NCBI RefSeq assembly: GCF_030719295.1
Contig: NZ_CP120997.1
Span: 7,202,001-7,266,000 of the forward strand
DNA from: Streptomyces sp. Mut1
GTDB taxonomy: Bacteria; Actinomycetota; Actinomycetes; Streptomycetales; Streptomycetaceae
Direction: 5' to 3'
DNA length: 64,000 nt
A program made the position numbers and the translations under genes. Numbering within the stretch: position 1 is the stretch's first letter; each line of letters opens with the position of its first letter. The notes below the pieces were generated by a model that was given only the letters and a program-made list of their open reading frames with translations, was not told the origin of the DNA and did no database searches. Of the stretch, positions 36,581-44,621 are shown piece after piece.

Positions 36581-37006
36581 ATGCTGCGCACCATGTTCAA
36601 GTCCAAGATCCACCGCGCCACCGTGACCCAGGCCGACCTGCACTATGTCGGGTCTGTCACGGTCGATGCCGAGCTCATGGAGGCCGCGGACCTGCTGCCC
36701 GGCGAGCTGGTCCACATCGTGGACATCGACAACGGCGCCCGCCTGGAGACGTACGTCATCGAGGGGGAGCGCGGCTCCGGGGTGATCGGGATCAACGGTG
36801 CCGCCGCCCACCTCGTGCACCCGGGTGATCTGGTCATCCTCATCAGCTACGCCCAGGTCGAGGATGCCGAGGCGCGTGCCCTCGTTCCGCGTATCGTTCA
36901 CGTCGACGCGGACAACCGCGTCGTCGCACTCGGCGCCGACGCCTCCGCGCCCGTGCCGGGCAGCGACACCGAGCGCAGCCCGCACGCGGTGCCCGCGGCG
37001 CGCTGA
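36581..37006 (+). CDS. panD: Aspartate 1-decarboxylase
   Basis: The 141-residue pyruvoyl enzyme makes beta-alanine from aspartate for pantothenate and CoA. The self-cleavage site Gly24-Ser25 (YVGSVT), Lys9 and the [20 protein letters not shown] segment ([20 protein letters not shown]) are all present, and the length is normal with a short C-terminal extension rich in Pro/Ala. It is followed at 30 bp by a small GNAT-fold gene. PanD in Gram-positives usually cleaves itself without a helper. Confidence 0.96.
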   Translation: MLRTMFKSKIHRATVTQADLHYVGSVTVDAELMEAADLLPGELVHIVDIDNGARLETYVIEGERGSGVIGINGAAAHLVHPGDLVILISYAQVEDAEARALVPRIVHVDADNRVVALGADASAPVPGSDTERSPHAVPAAR

Positions 37007-37036
37007 AGCGTCTCGTCCAGCTAGGGGTATCTCGTC

Positions 37037-37390
37037 ATGGCAGAGCAGACCGAGCCCGAGATCCGTGACGACCGGGCAGCGGGCAAGCTGCTGGCGTACG
37101 AGGACGGTGGGGCCGTCGGGACCATCGCGTACTTCGTGATGGACGGCGAGCCCGCCGCTCTCGTCGCCGTGCACACGGTCGTCGAGTCCGGGCACGAGGC
37201 CAAGGGCGTCGCGGGCGCGCTGGTCGCGGAGTTCTACGCCATGGCGGGTCGCGAGGGTGTGCCCGTTGTTCCGCTGTGCCCGTACGCCGCCAAGTGGGCC
37301 TCACGCCATCCCGAGCAGGCCCCCGAGGCGCCGGCCGGGCTGGTGGAGCGCGCGAAGGTGCAGCTCGCCTCGCACCCCGAGCTGTACTGA
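37037..37390 (+). CDS. Small GNAT-fold acetyltransferase-like protein (NATD1/YjdJ type)
   Basis: The 117-residue protein has the short GNAT fold seen in NATD1/YjdJ proteins: AGKLLAYEDGGAVGTIAYFV, VAVHTVVESGHEAKGVAGAL, FYAMAGREGVPVVPLCPYAA, WASRHPE. The acetyl-CoA loop is the degenerate EAKGVAG form. It lies 30 bp after panD and probably in the same transcript. Enterobacterial PanD needs a GNAT-fold partner (PanZ/PanM), so a link is worth noting, although the proteins are not close. Confidence 0.85.
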   Translation: MAEQTEPEIRDDRAAGKLLAYEDGGAVGTIAYFVMDGEPAALVAVHTVVESGHEAKGVAGALVAEFYAMAGREGVPVVPLCPYAAKWASRHPEQAPEAPAGLVERAKVQLASHPELY

Positions 37391-37405
37391 CGGCGGAGGT
37401 CCGGC

Positions 37406-38053
37406 GTGTCACCGATGACGCTCGTGCTGCTGCACACCTCGCCGGTCCATGTCCCGGTCTTCGACGCCCTGCGCGACGCCGACCACCCGGGGCTCGTCCT
37501 GCGTCATGTCGTGCGCGAGGAACTGCTCACCCGGGCCGTGGCCCTGGGCCCCGAGGCGGTGGCGGACGAGGTGGAGACGCTGGTCGCCGAGGCGGTCGCC
37601 GCGGGGGCGGACGCGGTGCTCTGCACCTGTTCGACCATCGGTGCCGTAGCTGAGTCCGCCGGTCCTGCGTTCGGTGCCCCGGTCCTGCGCGTCGACCGGC
37701 CGATGGCGGCCTCTGCCGTCCGCGCGGGGCGGGTCACCGTCCTCGCCACCCTCGCCTCCACCCTGGCACCGACCCGCGCACTGCTCGCCGAGGAGGCGCT
37801 CAGGGCCGGGCTGCCCGCGGCGGATGTGCGCACCGTGCTGGTGGCGGGCGCCTGGGAGCGCTTCGCGGCCGGTGACGGGGACGGCTGCCTGGACCTCGTC
37901 GTCGCCGCGGCCGACGCGGTGACGGACGCCGATGTGATCGTGCTCGCGCAGGGCTCCATGGCCGGGGCGGCCGACCGTACGGCGACCCGGGTCCCGGTGC
38001 TGTCCAGCCCGCGCCCCGGGCTGGCCGCCGCCGTGGCGGCGGCCGGGCGCTGA
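37406..38053 (+). CDS. Asp/Glu racemase-like protein
   Basis: A 215-residue protein with two racemase-type Rossmann lobes, each with the characteristic Cys or Ser: ADAVLCTCSTIGAVAESAG (first catalytic Cys) and ADVIVLAQGSMAGAADRT in the second lobe, where the Cys is replaced by Ser. With one Cys missing it may not be a true racemase; arylmalonate decarboxylase-like or maleate isomerase-like members also vary here. GTG 37406 follows GGAGG. It is 15 bp after the GNAT gene, so may share the panD transcript. Confidence 0.78.
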   Translation: MSPMTLVLLHTSPVHVPVFDALRDADHPGLVLRHVVREELLTRAVALGPEAVADEVETLVAEAVAAGADAVLCTCSTIGAVAESAGPAFGAPVLRVDRPMAASAVRAGRVTVLATLASTLAPTRALLAEEALRAGLPAADVRTVLVAGAWERFAAGDGDGCLDLVVAAADAVTDADVIVLAQGSMAGAADRTATRVPVLSSPRPGLAAAVAAAGR

Positions 38054-38161
38054 GCCGGCCGGGGCAGCGTCCTTGGTTGGTACGTATGGGCTCGCCGGGC
38101 GGGGGAAGCCGCTCCGGGAGACGGTGGAAGAGAGCCACCCCCGACCGTTCGGAGGCCCGAG

Positions 38162-38386
38162 ATGACTCATCCGTTCCCCGACCCCGTACCGACGCCGCCC
38201 ACCCCCGGGCCGATTCCGGGACCGCCGCAGCCGCTGCCCGAGCCGACGCCGACCCCGCCGGGACCCGCGCCCACCCCGCCCTCGCCCACCCCGCCGGGGC
38301 CCGCGCCCGACCCGATCCCGCAGCCGCCGGCGCCGGACCCCGAGCCGGTGCCGCCGCCCGAGCCGGAGCCGTCACCGGTCGGCTGA
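38162..38386 (+). CDS. Proline-rich small protein
   Basis: A 74-residue protein made almost only of Pro with Glu, Asp, Thr and Gly (MTHPFPDPVPTPPTPGPIPG onward). There is no signal peptide, Cys or hydrophobic segment. CGGAGG precedes the ATG at 7 nt, which supports translation. No function can be assigned; it would be an extended, acidic polyproline-type chain. Confidence 0.55.
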   Translation: MTHPFPDPVPTPPTPGPIPGPPQPLPEPTPTPPGPAPTPPSPTPPGPAPDPIPQPPAPDPEPVPPPEPEPSPVG

Positions 38387-38446
38387 GCCGCCGGGTCGCG
38401 TTCTTCGAGCGTACGACGGGACCTTCCGGGCACGGCCTGCGAGCGG

Positions 38447-38890
38447 TCAGCCCGCGGCCAGCACCGCGTCGGCCCGCGCGGTCACCTCGGTCAGTACCCG
38501 GCCCGCCGCGGCCAGGTCCTCGGCCGGCAGGTCCCCGTACAGCGTGGCCGTGACCGCGGCGACGCCTGCCCGGTGCGAACGCTCCAGCGCCTCGCCCTCG
38601 GCGGTCAGGGCCAGCAGGGGGCGCTCGCCGGGCCGCTCCTCCAGCAGTCCGGCCGACGTCAGCTCCGACAGGGTCCGCTCCACCACTGCCACGTCCAGCT
38701 TCACCGCCCTGGTCATGCGCTCGACCAGCTGCCGGCGCTCGACGGTCCCGCCCCTGTCGGCGGTCGCGGTCAGCGCGACGGACTGGTGGAAGGTGGTGCC
38801 GGTGGTCGCGAGCAGCTGTTCCAGGACGGCCCGGGTGGCGTAGTGCGCCATTCCGATGATCTGGCCGTTGACAGGGGGTGCGGTAGCCAT
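38447..38890 (-). CDS. MarR-like winged-helix protein
   Basis: A 147-residue protein with a MarR-type fold: helical start (GMAHYATRAVLEQLLATTGT), a winged helix (RRQLVERMTRAVKLDVAVVE, TLSELTSAGLLEERPGERPL) and a C-terminal helix pair. The wing and dimer helices are less typical than in the upstream gene. ATG 38890 follows GAGGAG at 5 nt and sits 3 bp downstream of the previous stop, so it is translated with the MarR gene before it. Confidence 0.75.
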   Translation of the reverse strand: MATAPPVNGQIIGMAHYATRAVLEQLLATTGTTFHQSVALTATADRGGTVERRQLVERMTRAVKLDVAVVERTLSELTSAGLLEERPGERPLLALTAEGEALERSHRAGVAAVTATLYGDLPAEDLAAAGRVLTEVTARADAVLAAG

Positions 38891-38892
38891 GG

Positions 38893-39369
38893 TCACTCCT
38901 CGGGAGAACTGGTGAGGGCGGGAACGGGCACGTCGAGCAGTGCCGTCAGCGCCTGGGTGAACGCCTCGGTGGCCGGTCCGTCGAGCCCGCCCAGGGGTGC
39001 CAGTAGCTCATCGATCAGCTGCCGCACCACCTCGACCGCGCGGCTCGCCGCCGCGCGGCCCTCCTCGGTCAGCGACAGCTGGACCGCCCTGCTGTCCGAG
39101 GGGTCGGCGGCGCGCTCGACAAGCCCCGCGGCCGCCAGGCCACGGGCCAGTTTCGAGACGTAGAGCGCTTCGAGTCCGGTGTGCTCGGCGAGTGCGCGCT
39201 GACTCGGCCGCAGCCCCGCCCGCTCCATCCCCAGCAGGGACGCCACCAGCGAGTACTGCGCGTGGGTCAGGCCGACCGGAGCCAGCGCCCGGTCGAGTGC
39301 CACTCGCCATTTCATGGACAGGCGCCAGACCAGGAAACCCGGCGTCGCGCCTTCGATCGCGTTGCTCAT
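38893..39369 (-). CDS. MarR-family regulator
   Basis: A 158-residue MarR protein: LTHAQYSLVASLLGMERAGL, then the recognition helix SQRALAEHTGLEALYVSKLA and wing DPSDSRAVQLSLTEEGRAAA. MarR dimers bind short palindromes and respond to phenolic ligands. A perfect GTACATAG palindrome 11 bp upstream of its start is a likely autoregulatory operator. It is the first gene of a two-gene MarR-MarR unit. Confidence 0.93.
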   Translation of the reverse strand: MSNAIEGATPGFLVWRLSMKWRVALDRALAPVGLTHAQYSLVASLLGMERAGLRPSQRALAEHTGLEALYVSKLARGLAAAGLVERAADPSDSRAVQLSLTEEGRAAASRAVEVVRQLIDELLAPLGGLDGPATEAFTQALTALLDVPVPALTSSPEE

Positions 39370-39379
39370 GATGGATACC

Positions 39380-39408
39380 GTACATAGCTACTATGTACAT
39401 GGCTACTA
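39380..39408. promoter_or_regulatory. Palindromic operator of the MarR pair
   Basis: GTACATAG-CTA-CTATGTAC (39380-39398) is a perfect inverted repeat; TACATAGCTACTA (39381-39393) and TACATGGCTACTA (39396-39408) also form a direct repeat. It lies 11 bp before the first marR start. Confidence 0.7.
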
Positions 39409-39469
39409 AATTCTGTCCGTTCCCCGGCCCGCCATCGGTCGCGTCCCCCCAGGGCCGGTGCGTGCCGCC

Positions 39470-40861
39470 TCAGTCGCGCAGGGCGAGCAGCGCGTCCGCG
39501 TGTGCGAGGCCGCTCTCGGCGGAGACCGAGTCGAGCGTCTGGGCGTCGCGCACGGGCGCGAAGCGGACCGCGGGCTCCTCCTGCCCGGCCCGTTCCGCCA
39601 CGTCGAACCCGTACACCGCCGGGCGCGGCAGGCTGTTGTACGACCACGGCGTGGAGAAGTAGTACGCGCCCGTGTCGTACAGCACCACATAGTCCCCGGC
39701 CCGCAGTTCGGGCAGTTCCCTGGCGTGCGCGACGACGTCCCCGGCGAAGCAGCACGGGCCGGCGACGTCCTGGACCAGCGCGGGCCCGTCCTTGGGCCGC
39801 CCCTCGGCGTCGAAGGCGCCGACCCGCAGCGGCCACGCCTCCGGCATGAAAACGGTACGGGTGGCGGTCTGGGCGCCCGCGTGGGTGAGCGCTATGCGGC
39901 GACCGCCCGCGTCCTTCGTGTACTCGACCAGCGCCCCGATGAACCCGTTCTTCGCGAGGAGCGAGCGGCCGAACTCGGTGACCAGTTCGTACCGGCCGTC
40001 GAAGAGGCCGGGCACCGCCGCCCGCAGGGCCGCCGCGTACGCGGCGAAGCTGGGGCGGACCTCGTCGTCGGCGAAGTTGACCGGGAGCCCGCCGCCGATG
40101 TCGAGACCGGTGATCTGCCGGCGGCCGAGCGCGGCGTTGATCTCCTCGGCCAGCCGGTACGTCTCGCCGATCCCGGCCGCGATCAGCTCCAGGGAGCAGC
40201 CCTGCGAACCGACGTGCGCGTGCAGGCGGGTCAGCCACGGGTGCGCGGCGAACGCCTTCACGACCCGCTCGCGCGCGCCGGGGTCACGCAGCGCCACGCC
40301 GAACTTCGACGTGGCCGTCGCCGTGCTCATCGCGCCGATGGAGCCGCCGCCGACCTGCGGGTTGACCCGCAGGCCGATGGCGGACACCGCGTCGGACGGG
40401 CGCAGCGACGCGATCCGGTCCACCTCGTCGAGGTTGTCGGCGTTGATCGCCACACCGACCGCCAGGGCGCGGCGGATCTCGTCCCGGGTCTTGGCGGGGG
40501 AGTCCAGCACGATCTTCGACGGCGCGAACCCGGCGTCCAGCGCGAGCCTCAGCTCACCCGGGCTCGCGACCTCGCAGCCCATTCCGCACCGGGCGAGCAG
40601 CCGCAGCACGGGCACCAGCGAGGAGGCCTTCGCGGCGAAGGTGTGCAGCACGGACGGCACCCCGGGGAACGCCTCGTGCAGGGCGGCGACCGACGCGCGC
40701 ACGCCGTCCGTGTCGATGAAGCCGGCGACCGGGCTGGATTCGCCGAGCAGCCCGGTGGCCACGGCCTGCCGGACCGCTGCCGCGACCCGCGCGGACGAGG
40801 CCGGCGCCGGCGGGACGGAGGCGGAGGGGGACAGGGCGGAAGGCGACGATGAGGGGCTCAT
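39470..40861 (-). CDS. Fold-III PLP decarboxylase (DAP/ornithine/arginine decarboxylase family)
   Basis: A 463-residue enzyme of the alanine-racemase-fold decarboxylases: the PLP lysine in HTFAAKASSLVP, GMGCEVASPGELRLALDAGF, HAHVGSQGCS, LDIGGGLPVNF, and GPCCFAGDVVA at the second active-site loop. The GAYYFSTPWSYN stretch closes the fold. In Streptomyces such genes are often called diaminopimelate decarboxylase, but the specificity is uncertain and this is probably not the lysine-biosynthesis copy, since no lysine or threonine genes adjoin. ATG 40861 has no clear ribosome site. PucR lies 157 bp upstream on the same strand. Confidence 0.82.
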   Translation of the reverse strand: MSPSSSPSALSPSASVPPAPASSARVAAAVRQAVATGLLGESSPVAGFIDTDGVRASVAALHEAFPGVPSVLHTFAAKASSLVPVLRLLARCGMGCEVASPGELRLALDAGFAPSKIVLDSPAKTRDEIRRALAVGVAINADNLDEVDRIASLRPSDAVSAIGLRVNPQVGGGSIGAMSTATATSKFGVALRDPGARERVVKAFAAHPWLTRLHAHVGSQGCSLELIAAGIGETYRLAEEINAALGRRQITGLDIGGGLPVNFADDEVRPSFAAYAAALRAAVPGLFDGRYELVTEFGRSLLAKNGFIGALVEYTKDAGGRRIALTHAGAQTATRTVFMPEAWPLRVGAFDAEGRPKDGPALVQDVAGPCCFAGDVVAHARELPELRAGDYVVLYDTGAYYFSTPWSYNSLPRPAVYGFDVAERAGQEEPAVRFAPVRDAQTLDSVSAESGLAHADALLALRD

Positions 40862-41017
40862 GGAGCCAGATTCGTTGATGGGTGCCCCCAGGTCTCTGTC
40901 TGGGCGGCCAACAATGGCGCACGACCTTGGCCGGGCAGCCAATGGCCCCGGTGGTCGGGAGCCGTACGGGACGACGGACGCGGCCTGCCCGCCGCAGCCG
41001 CGCGAACAGACGGCAAC

Positions 41018-42658
41018 CTACCCGCTGAGCCGGACGGCGAGGGTCACCAGCAGCCGGGTGTCGGGGTCGTCCAGGTCCACGCCGAACCGCTCCCGGGCGC
41101 GCCGCAGCCGGTAGCGCAGCGTGTTCGGGTGGACGACCAGCCGGGCCGCCGCGCGGGCGACGTCGCCCGATGAGTCGAGGTAGGCCGCCAGTGAACGGAC
41201 CAGCTCACCGCCCGCCGCCAGATCGGCGCGCACGAGGTCGTGGACGGGACCGTTTCCCGCCTCCCAGACCGGGCGGGCGGCGTCCAGGACACGGGCGACG
41301 TCCAGCGAGGGACCCACGCCCGCGGCATCCGCGTAGGGCTTGCCGGCCCGCGTGCCGTCGGGCTCCGTCTCCGCGCCCGCCCGTTCGCGCAGCACCCGCA
41401 CGATCAGCAGCGCCTCCTCGCACGAGGCCCGCGCCCCGGGGGCGCCGGAGACCACCGGACCGGCGCCCGCCAGCACCCCGGCGCCCCCGGGCGCCGCCGA
41501 GACCGCCAGTTCCCGGGCCAGCGCGAGGGCGCCGCGCTCCGGCCCGGCCTCCACGGGCAGCAGCACCAGCAGCCGCTCACCGTCGCGCAGCACCCGGACC
41601 GACGGCCGGTAGGTGACCGCCTGGAGCGCGAGCACATCGAGGGTGCGGTCGCCCGGGGCCGGGGCGGCCGCGCGGCGTTCGGCGACCACGACCGCGCACG
41701 CCGCGTCGGGGGACAGGCCGAGCGACCAGGCATGGGTGCGGGCGTCGCCGTCCCCGTACAGCAGGCCGCGCAGCGCGAGTTCGCTGCGGCGGGCTGCCCC
41801 GCTCTCGCGCAGCCGGTGCCGCACCAGCAGGGGAGCGGCGACATCGGCGGCCCGGCGCAGCGCGTCCGCAGCGCCCGCGCGCAGGGGGCGCCCGTCACCC
41901 GCCACCCAGATCGAGCCGAGCACTTCGGGGCCGCTGCGGACCGCGATGATCAGGCGCTCGGGTCCCTCGGCGTCGGCCGCCCGGTGGATCACGTCCCGGG
42001 ACGTCCACAGCGCCCGGAGCATGCCGCTGCGGCGCAGCTCCGCGACCCGCCAGTCCGGCACCCGGCCGCCCAGGATGGTGGACCGGCGCAGCACGTCGGC
42101 GTCCGGCCCGGTGGCGGAGTGGGCCAGCACCCGCAGCCGCGTGTCCTCGATAGTGATCGAACCGCCGGTGTACTCGGCCACGGCCGCGGCGAGTTCGGAC
42201 AGGCTCTCCGCGCCGCCGGCCGCTGGCCCCGGGCCCTCGTCGCCCCGGCCCGCCCGCGCGCAGGCCAGCGCGGACCGCAGCAGCGCCGCGGTGTCCGTCC
42301 AGTCGGCCCACTCCGCGCGGGTCAGCAGGGCGACCCCCGCCTCCTCGGCCGCGGCGAGCACCTGCGGGGCGGCGGCCACCCCTTCCACCTCCCGCAGCAC
42401 CACACCGGACGCGCCGCGGTCGGCCGCCGCCCGTACCGGGTCGGCGGCGCCGGGGGACGCGGAGGGCGGGCCGGTCAGCAGCACCAGACAGCCGTCGAGC
42501 GGCCGGGCCGGGCCCTCGTCGCCCACGGCCACACCCCGTACACCGACGTCGTGCCCGGCCGGTGCCAGCAGCAGCCGCAGGCTCCCGCCGTCGTCGAAGG
42601 CGAGGATCTCGCGCAGCGCGACGGACGGCTGCGCCGGGGCGGGCGTACGGCTCGTCAT
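41018..42658 (-). CDS. PucR-family transcriptional regulator
   Basis: A 546-residue PucR-type activator: an N-terminal purine-catabolism-like domain (REILAFDDGGSLRLLLAPAG), a GGDEF-like middle region and the C-terminal helix-turn-helix LAAYLDSSGDVARAAARLVV, then HPNTLRYRLRRARERFGVDL. PucR proteins sense metabolic intermediates and activate nearby catabolic genes. The next gene downstream is the PLP decarboxylase, a likely target. Confidence 0.92.
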   Translation of the reverse strand: MTSRTPAPAQPSVALREILAFDDGGSLRLLLAPAGHDVGVRGVAVGDEGPARPLDGCLVLLTGPPSASPGAADPVRAAADRGASGVVLREVEGVAAAPQVLAAAEEAGVALLTRAEWADWTDTAALLRSALACARAGRGDEGPGPAAGGAESLSELAAAVAEYTGGSITIEDTRLRVLAHSATGPDADVLRRSTILGGRVPDWRVAELRRSGMLRALWTSRDVIHRAADAEGPERLIIAVRSGPEVLGSIWVAGDGRPLRAGAADALRRAADVAAPLLVRHRLRESGAARRSELALRGLLYGDGDARTHAWSLGLSPDAACAVVVAERRAAAPAPGDRTLDVLALQAVTYRPSVRVLRDGERLLVLLPVEAGPERGALALARELAVSAAPGGAGVLAGAGPVVSGAPGARASCEEALLIVRVLRERAGAETEPDGTRAGKPYADAAGVGPSLDVARVLDAARPVWEAGNGPVHDLVRADLAAGGELVRSLAAYLDSSGDVARAAARLVVHPNTLRYRLRRARERFGVDLDDPDTRLLVTLAVRLSG

Positions 42659-42719
42659 GGCAGCCGAGCATACGAGCGCACGGGCAGGCGGGACCGTCCC
42701 TCGCGCGGCCGGTCCCCGC

Positions 42720-43466
42720 TCACTCGTCGGCGAGGTCGCTGCGGTTGCACGCCAGGACCCCCACCGTGCCCGCCAGCCGTGCCGTCAGGGCGTCCGGGTC
42801 GCCGCGTCCCTGCACGCTCAGCGCGACTTCGACGGTCCGCTCGGCGTCCGGCTGCGAGCGGCGGCGCCGGAACAGACCCGAGCCGTCGGCGGAGAGCGTG
42901 GTCAGCTCCGAGACGGCGAACCCGGTCTCCGTGCAGTGGTTGACGAGTTCCCGCAGCGCGCCGACGCCCTCGGTATAGGTGATCCGGTAGCCGATCGAGG
43001 CGTTGCGCAGGGCGGGGAGCCGGTGGGCGAGGGGGCGGACGCCGTAGGACACGAGGAAGTACGCGAGGGTGGCCAGCGTCGCGAGGACGGGCAGCCCGGC
43101 TCCGGCCGCGCAGCCCACGGCGGCGGTGAGCCAGATCGAGGCCGCCGTGGTCAGGCCGCGCACCGAGCCGCGGTGGACGAAGATGACGCCGCCGCCGATG
43201 AACCCGAGCCCGGAGACGATCTGCGCCGCGACCCGGGACGGGTCCAGCTCGACCTGCCCCGTGACCACGACGTCGGAGAAGCCGAATTTGCTGACCAGTG
43301 TGAAGAGCGCGGCGCCGAGGCCGACGATCGTGTACGTGCGCAGCCCTGCCGCCTTCTGGCGGATCTCACGCTCGATACCGATCGCACACGACAGGACGAA
43401 CGCGATGCCGAACTGCGCCGCGTGCGTCCAGTTCTGACCGAACGGTTCGTTGATGTCGAGTGTCAC
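42720..43466 (-). CDS. MgtC/SapB-family membrane protein
   Basis: The 248-residue protein starts at GTG 43466 behind GGAGG. It has about five helices with the MgtC signature (AFVLSCAIGIEREIRQKAAG, LRTYTIVGLGAALFTL, VSGLGFIGGGVIF) and a C-terminal ACT-like cytosolic domain (about 165-245). MgtC proteins are linked to Mg2+ limitation and act on ATP synthase and phosphate homeostasis in pathogens. Stands alone; a long 5' leader lies upstream. Confidence 0.9.
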   Translation of the reverse strand: MTLDINEPFGQNWTHAAQFGIAFVLSCAIGIEREIRQKAAGLRTYTIVGLGAALFTLVSKFGFSDVVVTGQVELDPSRVAAQIVSGLGFIGGGVIFVHRGSVRGLTTAASIWLTAAVGCAAGAGLPVLATLATLAYFLVSYGVRPLAHRLPALRNASIGYRITYTEGVGALRELVNHCTETGFAVSELTTLSADGSGLFRRRRSQPDAERTVEVALSVQGRGDPDALTARLAGTVGVLACNRSDLADE

Positions 43467-43895
43467 GAGACCTCCGATGCCCGTCGGGCCGGTCCGGCGC
43501 GTCGTGCCGGACGGCCACCCCTCGTCCTCCCGGGCGGCCGGCCCCCGGAAGGGGAAGCGCCGGGGCTCCACCGGGCCGGGCGGTGCGCTGGTGCGGCGGC
43601 GCGATCACCACCGTACCCGTACCGACGGCGGTGACTCCCGCACCGGGGCCGCCGGGGGATGACGTGGTTTCACCCCGCCCGGCCAGGGAAGGCGTCAGCG
43701 GGGCCGGGGACCGCCGTCTGCTTCATCGCCGTCATCCCATGGGATGCACCGCCGTTCCCACGCGGCGGCCCGCGTATGCCTCGCACGGCAGCGGTCGTAC
43801 GGTCTGCCTCCCGGCGTGACGGCGCCCCCTTTCCGGATCGCCGTCACGCGAAACCCTCCCGGGCGGTGACGACCCGGCTCTGCGGAAGATATGAC
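43467..43895. other. Intergenic between mgtC-like and PfpI genes
   Basis: About 430 bp with no convincing gene. It holds the divergent promoters and a 14-bp palindrome at 43733. A frame open from 43659 through the PfpI gene is judged non-coding because its codon use is poor before 43896. Confidence 0.5.
43733..43746. promoter_or_regulatory. 14-bp perfect palindrome upstream of PfpI gene
   Basis: CATCCCATGGGATG reads the same on both strands. It lies 150 bp before the PfpI start; it could be an operator, but there is no promoter match beside it to confirm. Confidence 0.3.
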
Positions 43896-44591
43896 GTGGC
43901 AAAGATTCTGTTCGTTGTGACCGGCGCCGACCATTGGACGCTCGCCGACGGGACCGAACATCCGACCGGCTTCTGGGCGGAGGAGATCGTCGCCCCCTAC
44001 GAGGCGTTCGAGGCGGCGGGGCACGAGATCGTCGTCGCCACCCCCGGCGGTGTGGTGCCCACTGTCGACCGGGGCAGCCTTGCTCCCGAGTTCAACGACG
44101 GCCAGGAGAACGCCGACCGGATGGCCGCGGCCGTCGCCGGCATGACCGAACTCGAACACCCGCTCAGGGTGGAGGACATCGATCCCACGGATTACGCGGC
44201 GGTGTTCTACCCCGGCGGACACGGCCCCATGGAGGACCTGGCGGTGAACGCCGACTCCGGCCGGCTGCTGAACCGGGCCCTGGAGTCGGGCATGCCCCTG
44301 GGCATCGTCTGCCACGCCCCGGCCGCCCTGCTCGCGGCAACCGACGACGACGGCGGCCACACCTTCGCCGGATACCGGCTCACCGGTTTCACCAACACGG
44401 AGGAGAGCCAGGCGGGATTCGCCGACAAGGCCAAGTGGCTGCTCCAGGACCGCCTCGTGGAGATCGGGGCCGATTTCCAGGAGGGCGAGCCGTGGGCCCC
44501 GCACGTGGTCGTGGACCGCAGTCTGGTCACCGGCCAGAACCCTGCGTCGGCCGCTCCGCTCGCCGGTGAACTGCTCAAACGACTGCGCTGA
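43896..44591 (+). CDS. DJ-1/PfpI-family protein (Hsp31-like)
   Basis: A 231-residue protein of the glutamine-amidotransferase-like PfpI/DJ-1 superfamily. The nucleophile elbow IVCHAPAALL (Cys139-His140) and the Glu29/Glu30 pair in FWAEEIVAPYEAF match the Hsp31/YDR533C-type, which act as chaperones or glyoxalases. The GTG at 43896 has GGAAG 7 nt upstream. Stands alone between the mgtC-like gene and gnd. Confidence 0.9.
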   Translation: MAKILFVVTGADHWTLADGTEHPTGFWAEEIVAPYEAFEAAGHEIVVATPGGVVPTVDRGSLAPEFNDGQENADRMAAAVAGMTELEHPLRVEDIDPTDYAAVFYPGGHGPMEDLAVNADSGRLLNRALESGMPLGIVCHAPAALLAATDDDGGHTFAGYRLTGFTNTEESQAGFADKAKWLLQDRLVEIGADFQEGEPWAPHVVVDRSLVTGQNPASAAPLAGELLKRLR

Positions 44592-44621
44592 GGGACCGCC
44601 GCAGGGCCCCGGGCGACCCGC

